Part shown: positions 33,105-39,453 of the stretch, in pieces
Layout of the letters: each line of letters opens with the position of its first letter
How positions within the stretch are numbered: position 1 is the stretch's first letter
NCBI GenBank assembly: GCA_030373145.1
Contig: JAUCZK010000024.1
Coordinates: 1 to 39,453, forward strand
Length of the DNA: 39,453 bases
From: Cyanobium sp. CZS48M
GTDB lineage: Bacteria; Cyanobacteriota; Cyanobacteriia; PCC-6307; Cyanobiaceae
Reading direction: 5' to 3'
Program-made: the position numbers and the translations under genes
Notes under the pieces: generated by a model
What the model saw: only the letters and a program-made list of their open reading frames with translations
Told to the model about the DNA's origin: nothing
Databases searched by the model: none

Positions 33105-34862
33105 TCATCGTGCCCGATCAACCCTCGTTTCCCCGCGCGGAACACGCCAGAGTTGATGACCGCTGCGGCTCTCCAGCAACCTGGCCCCCGGCAGGGTGCC
33201 GGGCAGATCCCTGAGGCGGTGTTCTTCCCCGAAGATCAGGACGCTGCTGGCGCTTGCGCCAGGCCCCGAGGGGTCTTTGAGGGCATCGCGGGCACCCTCA
33301 GGGCTGTCCAGAAAAACAGCCTGTCGGCCGCTGTAGAACACCACGCTGTAGCGCTTGTAGCCCACCACCCAGAGCGGTTCGCCGGGCGCTGCCAGCTCTC
33401 CGGCCCGCTCCGCCAGCTCCCGCACCGGCCGCTGGCGCTGGCTCTCCATCAGCGGTGCCAGCGGTGGCACCACCAGAGCCAGCAGCAGCAGCATGGCCGC
33501 CAGGTCCGGCAGCCACAGAGCCCGGGGCTGGCCGGCTCGCAGCAGCAGTACCACCAGGGCAATGGCAGCTGCCGCCAGGATCAGGGCCAGGATCCAGGGC
33601 AGGCCGGAGCGGCTCAGGGCCGCCGCAAAACCGGGATAGGCCGGATCCGTTGCCGCCCAGCGGGGCGCCAGGGCGGCGGCCGGCGCCAGGGCGGCGAACA
33701 TCAGGGCATTGACCCAGGCACTCCAGCGCTGGGGCCGGTCCGGCGGGTTGCCAGCACCAGGGGCGACGGTGGCCAGGGGAAACCAGTAGAGGGCCAGCAG
33801 CAGGGCGGCCGCTGGCACCAGCGGCAGGATGTAGCCCGCCAGCTTGGTGGCGGCCGCGGAGAAGAACAGCAGCACCGCCAGGAACCAGACCAGGGCGAAG
33901 AATGCCAACTGAGCCTGGGGTGGTTGGCGGCGCCAGGCCTTCAGCTGCCAGAAGCGCAGGCGCACCAACGCCACGGGCAGGTGGAACGACCAGGGCAGCA
34001 GCAGCAGCAGCATCCAGGGCAGATAGAAGTGCCAGGGCCCGGCATGGCGGTACAGCACCGAGGTGAAGCGCTGGATATTGCTGAAGCCGAAGAAGCCCCC
34101 CAGGAAGGCCATGCCATGGGCCTGGGCCGCCAGCACGTACCAGGGCAGCACCACCGCCAGAAAGATCGCCGCAACCGCCAACCACGGCAGGCGCCGCAGG
34201 TAGGGGATCAGCTGACCCTGGGCGATCAGGAACACCACGGCCACCAGCCCGGGCAGCACCAGACCCACGGGGCCCTTGGCCAGCACGGCGATGGCACTGA
34301 ACAGGGGCATCGCTGCAAAGCCCAGGCGACGGGCGCCGCTGCCGGCCGGCTGGCTGTAGCTGAGGAAAAACCCGAACAGGCTCAGGGCGATGGCACTGGC
34401 CAGGAACATGTCGGTGACGGAACTGCGGCCCCAGCCGATCCAACCAGGGTTCAGGGCCAGCAGGGCCGCAGCGAAGGCGGACCGCTGCCAGCGCCGGCGC
34501 AGGCCCTCCTCAGGGTTGCCGCTCACCCAGAGCAGGCCGAACCCCGCCAGCACCACCGCACTGGCCGCCAGGGCCACCGGCAGGCGGGCGGCCCACTCGC
34601 TCACACCGAAGAGGCGAAAGCTGAGGCCCACCATCCAGTACCCCCAGACGGGGTAATCGAAGAAGAGTTCGCCGTTCCACATCGGGGTGATCCAGTCCCC
34701 CCGCTCGAGCATCTGGTGACCCACCTCCACGAAGAGGGCCTCGGTCTTGTCCATCAGCGAGAGGCTGCCCAGGTTCTGAAAGAACGCCAGCCAGCACAGC
34801 AGCAGATAACCCAGCCCACTGGCCAGCCAGAGCCGACGCTGATCGCGCTCCAGCCACGCCAT
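33105..34862 (-). CDS. ArnT/PMT-type polyprenyl-sugar glycosyltransferase
   Basis: 585 residues from the ATG at 34862 (an in-frame ATG at 34943 is upstream, but would lie within the sigA terminator region). Many spans. The first periplasmic loop has the DE/DK-type acidic motif (LMDKTEALFVEVGHQMLERG) followed by WITPMWNGELFFDYPVWGYW, characteristic of GT83/PMT enzymes that move a sugar from a polyprenyl-phosphate carrier to lipid A, glycan or protein. Acceptor unknown. Just behind the sigA terminator and in front of the PAP2 gene, probably an operon with it. Confidence 0.85.
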   Translation of the reverse strand: MAWLERDQRRLWLASGLGYLLLCWLAFFQNLGSLSLMDKTEALFVEVGHQMLERGDWITPMWNGELFFDYPVWGYWMVGLSFRLFGVSEWAARLPVALAASAVVLAGFGLLWVSGNPEEGLRRRWQRSAFAAALLALNPGWIGWGRSSVTDMFLASAIALSLFGFFLSYSQPAGSGARRLGFAAMPLFSAIAVLAKGPVGLVLPGLVAVVFLIAQGQLIPYLRRLPWLAVAAIFLAVVLPWYVLAAQAHGMAFLGGFFGFSNIQRFTSVLYRHAGPWHFYLPWMLLLLLPWSFHLPVALVRLRFWQLKAWRRQPPQAQLAFFALVWFLAVLLFFSAAATKLAGYILPLVPAAALLLALYWFPLATVAPGAGNPPDRPQRWSAWVNALMFAALAPAAALAPRWAATDPAYPGFAAALSRSGLPWILALILAAAAIALVVLLLRAGQPRALWLPDLAAMLLLLALVVPPLAPLMESQRQRPVRELAERAGELAAPGEPLWVVGYKRYSVVFYSGRQAVFLDSPEGARDALKDPSGPGASASSVLIFGEEHRLRDLPGTLPGARLLESRSGHQLWRVPRGETRVDRAR

Positions 34863-34902
34863 CCACCCCTGAGTGATCAACACACCATCCGGCAAGGAAC
34901 AG

Positions 34903-34927
34903 AAAAAATCCGGGCGGCAGCCCGGAT
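34903..34927 (-). terminator. Intrinsic terminator of sigA
   Basis: A perfect 8-bp stem, ATCCGGGC with GCCCGGAT (34908-34927), and a 4-nt loop. On the minus strand it is followed by six U residues (A6 at 34903-34908 on the plus strand). It lies 39 bases after the sigA stop and separates it from the glycosyltransferase gene. Confidence 0.9.
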
Positions 34928-34965
34928 GGATGATCCCGCTCACCAGGCTGGTGGCGGATTGGGGA

Positions 34966-36384
<1,419 letters not shown>

Positions 36385-36771
36385 AGCGGAACTGCGACGG
36401 GGTGACGGAATGGTCGGGTGAAAACAATTGGGCCGAAAAGATCAGGCCGGCAAAACAGCCAGGCCAATTGCGCGCAATGACACCATCACGACACAAATCG
36501 TTGCTTCAATATCCAGGAGCAGCCGATGGCCGACCAGGATCAAGAACAGGCGCCATCAAGGGCCGGGTGGAAGCGGTGGAACCAAAGACCTGACGACGGG
36601 GAACGGCCCGGGGGCCCGGCAGTGCTGTCAGGGGTGTTCGCAGACCGGGAGGCGCGCTGGGGAGGGGTCCCCAATCGGCCTGCACTTCATGTCTTCCCAC
36701 TGGACGGAACTCTGCCTGGTTCCGACAGCAGCTGGTGGAGCTGCTCAACTCCACTATCTTAAGAAACCCCT
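36385..36771. promoter_or_regulatory. Divergent sigA/priA intergenic region with many hairpins
   Basis: 387 bases without a credible gene; the open frames here have no recognisable protein. On the sigA side CAATTGG/CCAATTG arms (36425-36431, 36464-36470) would form a hairpin in its leader. On the priA side there are hairpins at 36658-36673 (TGGGGA/TCCCCA), 36705-36724 (CGGAAC/GTTCCG) and 36727-36745 (AGCAGCT/AGCTGCT), and one listed separately at 36764-36780. An unannotated small RNA or a structured 5' leader is possible. No known riboswitch, 6S, SRP or RNase P core motif was recognised. Confidence 0.5.
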
Positions 36772-36780
36772 ATGGGGTTT
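36764..36780 (+). terminator. Hairpin overlapping the annotated priA ATG
   Basis: AAACCCC (36764-36770) and GGGGTTT (36774-36780) are perfect arms with a TAT loop; the ATG at 36772 lies at the apex. It could end an upstream small transcript or hinder initiation at this ATG. Only three U residues follow the stem. Confidence 0.45.
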
Positions 36781-39069
36781 GCAAGGCGAATCTCAACACT
36801 GTTGGAGAAGTCCTTGCTCCCGCACTGGGTTCAGGTCTGGGTGGAGGCCGGTCGCGAGGGGCGAATCTTCACCTATTCCGCCCCAGCTGGACTGGTGGTA
36901 GCCGCCGGGGATCTGGTGACGCTGCGCCTGCGGGGACGCCCCCAGATCGGGCTGGTGGTCGAACTTCTCACGGCGCCCCCAGCCGATCTCGATCCAGCGG
37001 TGATCCAGCCCGTGACAGGCCTGCACCAGGCTGCAGCCGTCGATCCCCACTGGCAGGCGCTGCTGCAGGAGGTGGCCCGTCACTGCCACACCAGCCTGTT
37101 TCGAACCCTCAAAACAGCCCTTCCCCCCGGCTGGCTGGGCCAGCGGTCGGGGCGGCCCCAGGCCCAGCCGCGCAGCCAGCTCTGGCTGGAGTTGCTGGAG
37201 AGCCCCCAGCCGCTCAGCGATCGCCAGCAGCAACTCAGCGAACGCCTGCGGGCCTGCCCCGGCTGGGCGGCCCCCCAGAGCACGATCACGGCCTGGGGCT
37301 TCAGCCGCTCTCTGCTCAAGGTCATGGCGGCCAAGGGCTGGTTGCGCAGCAGCCAAAGGCTGGCGGTTGGCAGCGCCGCCGCGCCGGCCGGAGCCGCACA
37401 GCTCCCGCCCGATCCAGCCAGCGCGGCACTCGAATCCCCCCGTCCCCTCCTGCCTGAGCAGGGGGAGTCCCTGAAGCGGATTCTCTCGGCCTCCGGGTAC
37501 CAGGAGTTCCTGCTCTGGGGGGTGACAGGGGCCGGCAAGACGGAGGTCTATCTGCAGGCGGCGGCGGCCTGCCTGGCCTCCGGCCGCAGCGCCCTGCTGC
37601 TCACCCCCGAGATCGGGCTGATTCCCCAGTTGCTCGACCGCTGCCGCGCCCGCTTCGGCGGACGCATCCTCGAATTTCACAGCGGGCTCTCGGAGCGGGC
37701 GCGCATCGCCGCCTGGCGCCGCTGCCTGCAGGCGGACAGCGACACAGCTCTGATCGCCGTGGGCACCCGCTCGGCGGTGTTCCTGCCCCTGGCCCGCCTC
37801 GGCCTGGTGGTGCTCGATGAAGAGCACGACAGCTCCTACAAGCAGGACAGTCCGATGCCCTGCTATCACGCCAGGGACGTGGCCCGCCTGCGCTGCCGCG
37901 CCGCTGGAGCCGCCCTGGTGCTGGGCAGCGCCACCCCCTCCCTGGAAACCTGGCTGGCCTGCCGGCGCCGAGATCAGCCGGCCAGCCTGCTGCGCCTCAG
38001 CCGCCGCATCAGTGGTCAGGAGGCGGCGCCGGTGCGGGTGGTGGACCTGCGCCAGGAACTGGCGGAAGGCCATCGCCGCCTGATCAGCCGCGCCCTGATG
38101 GAGCGGATGGAGCGGCTGCAGGAGCGGGGGGAGCAGGCGGTGGTGCTGGTGCCCCGGCGTGGCTACAACAGTTTCCTCAGCTGCCGCAGCTGCGGCGAGG
38201 TGGTCGAGTGTCCCCATTGTGATGTGGCCCTCACCGTCCACCGGCTGCGAGATGGCAGCCAGACCCTGCGCTGCCACTGGTGCGGCCACCGCCAGGCCCT
38301 GACCTCCCGCTGCGGGTCCTGCGGCTCCAGCGCCTTCAAGCCCTTCGGTGCCGGCACCCAGCGGGTGATGGAGCAGCTGGAGCAGGAACTCTCCGGCCTG
38401 CGCCTGCTGCGCTTCGATCGCGACAGCACCCGCGGCCGCGACGGCCACCGGCGCCTTTTGGCCCGCTTCGAGGCCGGGGAGGCGGATGTGCTGGTGGGCA
38501 CCCAGATGCTGGCCAAAGGCATGGATTTGCCCAGGGTCACCCTGGCGGCGGTGCTGGCGGCCGATGGTCTGCTGCACCGGCCGGATCTGCGCGCTTCTGA
38601 GCACTGCCTGCAGCTGCTGCTGCAGCTGGCCGGGCGGGCCGGCCGGGGGGAGCGCCCCGGGGAAGTGATCGTGCAGACCTACCTGCCGGAGCACCCCGTG
38701 ATCCAGCACCTGATCGATGGCCGCTACGACACTTTTCTCGAGGCGGAACTGCAGCTGCGCCGCCAGGCGGGACTGGTGCCCTTCAGCCGGGCCTGCCTGC
38801 TGCGCCTGGCGGGCCCATCTGGAGCCGCCACCGCCACCGCCGCCGCCGCCCTTGCCGAACAGTTGCGCCCCCGGGTGGAGCTGGCCGGCTGGCAGCTGAT
38901 CGGACCCGCCCCTGCCGTGGTGGCACGGGTGGCCGGCCGCTACCGCTGGCAATTGCTGCTGCACGGTCCCGCCGGCGCCGACCTGCCCCTGCCTCCAGAA
39001 GCCGAGCTGCGCGCTGGCCTGACCCGCCACGTCAGCCTGTCGATTGATCCCGATCCGATCGAGCTCTGA
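36772..39069 (+). CDS. priA: Primosomal protein N' (PriA helicase)
   Basis: 765 residues from the ATG at 36772. That ATG has no ribosome site and sits in a hairpin, whereas TTG 36814 has GGAG six bases before it and may be the true start (751 residues). Restart helicase for stalled forks. An N-terminal 3'-DNA-binding domain is followed by Walker A GVTGAGKT at 250-257 and DEEH at 349-352. The zinc-binding insertion has two CxxC pairs at 471-483 (CRSCGEVVECPHC) and more in LRCHWCGH and CGSCGSS. Helicase motifs V-VI (GTQMLAKGMDLP, QLAGRAGRGERPG) are intact. Confidence 0.95.
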   Translation: MGFARRISTLLEKSLLPHWVQVWVEAGREGRIFTYSAPAGLVVAAGDLVTLRLRGRPQIGLVVELLTAPPADLDPAVIQPVTGLHQAAAVDPHWQALLQEVARHCHTSLFRTLKTALPPGWLGQRSGRPQAQPRSQLWLELLESPQPLSDRQQQLSERLRACPGWAAPQSTITAWGFSRSLLKVMAAKGWLRSSQRLAVGSAAAPAGAAQLPPDPASAALESPRPLLPEQGESLKRILSASGYQEFLLWGVTGAGKTEVYLQAAAACLASGRSALLLTPEIGLIPQLLDRCRARFGGRILEFHSGLSERARIAAWRRCLQADSDTALIAVGTRSAVFLPLARLGLVVLDEEHDSSYKQDSPMPCYHARDVARLRCRAAGAALVLGSATPSLETWLACRRRDQPASLLRLSRRISGQEAAPVRVVDLRQELAEGHRRLISRALMERMERLQERGEQAVVLVPRRGYNSFLSCRSCGEVVECPHCDVALTVHRLRDGSQTLRCHWCGHRQALTSRCGSCGSSAFKPFGAGTQRVMEQLEQELSGLRLLRFDRDSTRGRDGHRRLLARFEAGEADVLVGTQMLAKGMDLPRVTLAAVLAADGLLHRPDLRASEHCLQLLLQLAGRAGRGERPGEVIVQTYLPEHPVIQHLIDGRYDTFLEAELQLRRQAGLVPFSRACLLRLAGPSGAATATAAAALAEQLRPRVELAGWQLIGPAPAVVARVAGRYRWQLLLHGPAGADLPLPPEAELRAGLTRHVSLSIDPDPIEL

Positions 39070-39269
39070 TGGCCGCTCCCTGATGGGCCCCTAAGAGTTT
39101 GCGGAAAAACCAACTAAGCAGCCGCATTTTCCCATCTCCGAGCTGATTTCTCGGTGATTTCGTCAGATGGGGTCGTTTCAACCGCTCAGACAGCCCGATT
39201 TCGCCGCATTTGGGCTGTTTTGGCGGCCCGACTGCCGCCGTTTCAGCACACCTCTGGGCAACTGGCGGC
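39070..39269. mobile_element. Non-coding end of an insertion sequence
   Basis: Between priA and the transposase stop there is an AT-richer stretch unlike the rest of the window. It has small hairpins (CCGAG/CTCGG, ACAGCCC/GGGCTGT, GGCGGC/GCCGCC). The IS end is probably near 39090 (GGGCCCCTAAGAG), but without the other end the terminal repeat cannot be confirmed. Confidence 0.4.
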
Positions 39270-39453
39270 TCATGCCCCTGCCATGGTGGGCCTGAGCAAG
39301 TTGCCCAGTCGGATCAGGTTGTAGGCGATCACGTGCAGACCAAACACGGCGCTCACGTTTTCCTGGCCGCGCAGTTTGAACTGGCGCAGCCCGCCGAACG
39401 CCTTGATCCAGCCAAATACCTTCTCGATGCCGCGGCGGGCATTGATCGACTTG
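39270..39453 (-). mobile_element. IS5/IS1182-type transposase, C-terminal part, cut by the window edge
   Basis: The minus strand reads NARRGIEKVFGWIKAFGGL, then RQFKLRGQENVSAVFGLHVI and AYNLIRLGNLLRPTMAGA with a stop at 39270-39272. RRGIEKVFGWIK with the Glu of the DDE triad, and the AYNLIRL end, are typical of IS5-group DDE transposases. It is uninterrupted as far as visible, so it may be a complete, recent copy; most of the gene lies beyond the window. Confidence 0.8.

Noticed and set aside
36506-36754. 82-codon minus-strand frame between sigA and priA
   Set aside because: Pro/Ser/Arg-rich, no ribosome site or known domain; the region is better explained as regulatory or RNA-structured.
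36560-36780. 6S RNA, SRP RNA or RNase P RNA in the sigA-priA space
   Set aside because: The core motifs I know for these RNAs are not visible; only generic hairpins are seen.
36793-39030. 745-codon open frame on the minus strand opposite priA
   Set aside because: It is the antisense shadow of a GC-rich gene. PriA on the plus strand has all helicase and zinc motifs, while the reverse reading is a Gln/Gly/Ala-rich string without domains.

Overview
The window looks like chromosome from a GC-rich unicellular picocyanobacterium of the Cyanobium / Synechococcus (cluster 5) kind. This rests on the gene set: a group 1 sigma factor with a long basic N-terminus, FutA/FutB iron uptake beside fur and a Crp-type regulator, DUF1824 and DUF2721 proteins, LarC, and the very high GC at third codon positions. 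It is an inference from gene content; there is no rRNA or tRNA here to confirm it.

Positions 1 to about 11 kb form an accessory region. It holds a transposase tail (1-317), an intact VapB/VapC-type toxin-antitoxin pair (518-1107), an IS1595-type transposase remnant (1369-1815), the last 74 nt of a group II intron (1831-1904) and a YoeB-like toxin remnant starting just after it. A glycosyltransferase/TPR block follows (2126-5614). Next come a shrunken duplicate of the exonuclease III gene (5925-6216), a MntA/HepT nucleotidyltransferase-HEPN pair (6295-7177), GDP-fucose synthesis genes fcl and gmd (7207-9873) with a Phd antitoxin and a shortened PIN toxin between them, and a collapsed rfbA-rfbC chimera (10062-10691). 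Several remnants have lost internal blocks yet kept their reading frame.

From 10.7 to 17.9 kb the content is housekeeping. There is an intact xth, a secreted small protein facing a membrane-anchored TPR protein, and then a tight plus-strand run: a conserved hypothetical, a HEAGH membrane metalloprotease-like protein, larC, a UPF0104/LPG-synthase-type membrane protein and fur. A Crp-family regulator with a perfect ATTGCGA-N5-TCGCAAT palindrome in front of it follows fur. With futB and futA (18.8-21.5 kb, minus strand) this makes an iron-homeostasis cluster.

From 21.5 to 31.9 kb lie a kinase/P-loop fusion, a YjbQ protein, a small secreted protein, a LuxR-type regulator with a degenerate receiver, DUF2721, OsmC, an M32 carboxypeptidase, inorganic pyrophosphatase, an L,D-transpeptidase, a ClC channel with a CBS domain and hemC. 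From 31.9 to 39.1 kb are DUF1824, a PAP2 phosphatase, an ArnT/PMT-type membrane glycosyltransferase, sigA with a clear intrinsic terminator, and priA. The 387-bp space between the divergent sigA and priA carries a row of hairpins. The window ends inside an IS transposase on the minus strand (39270-39453).
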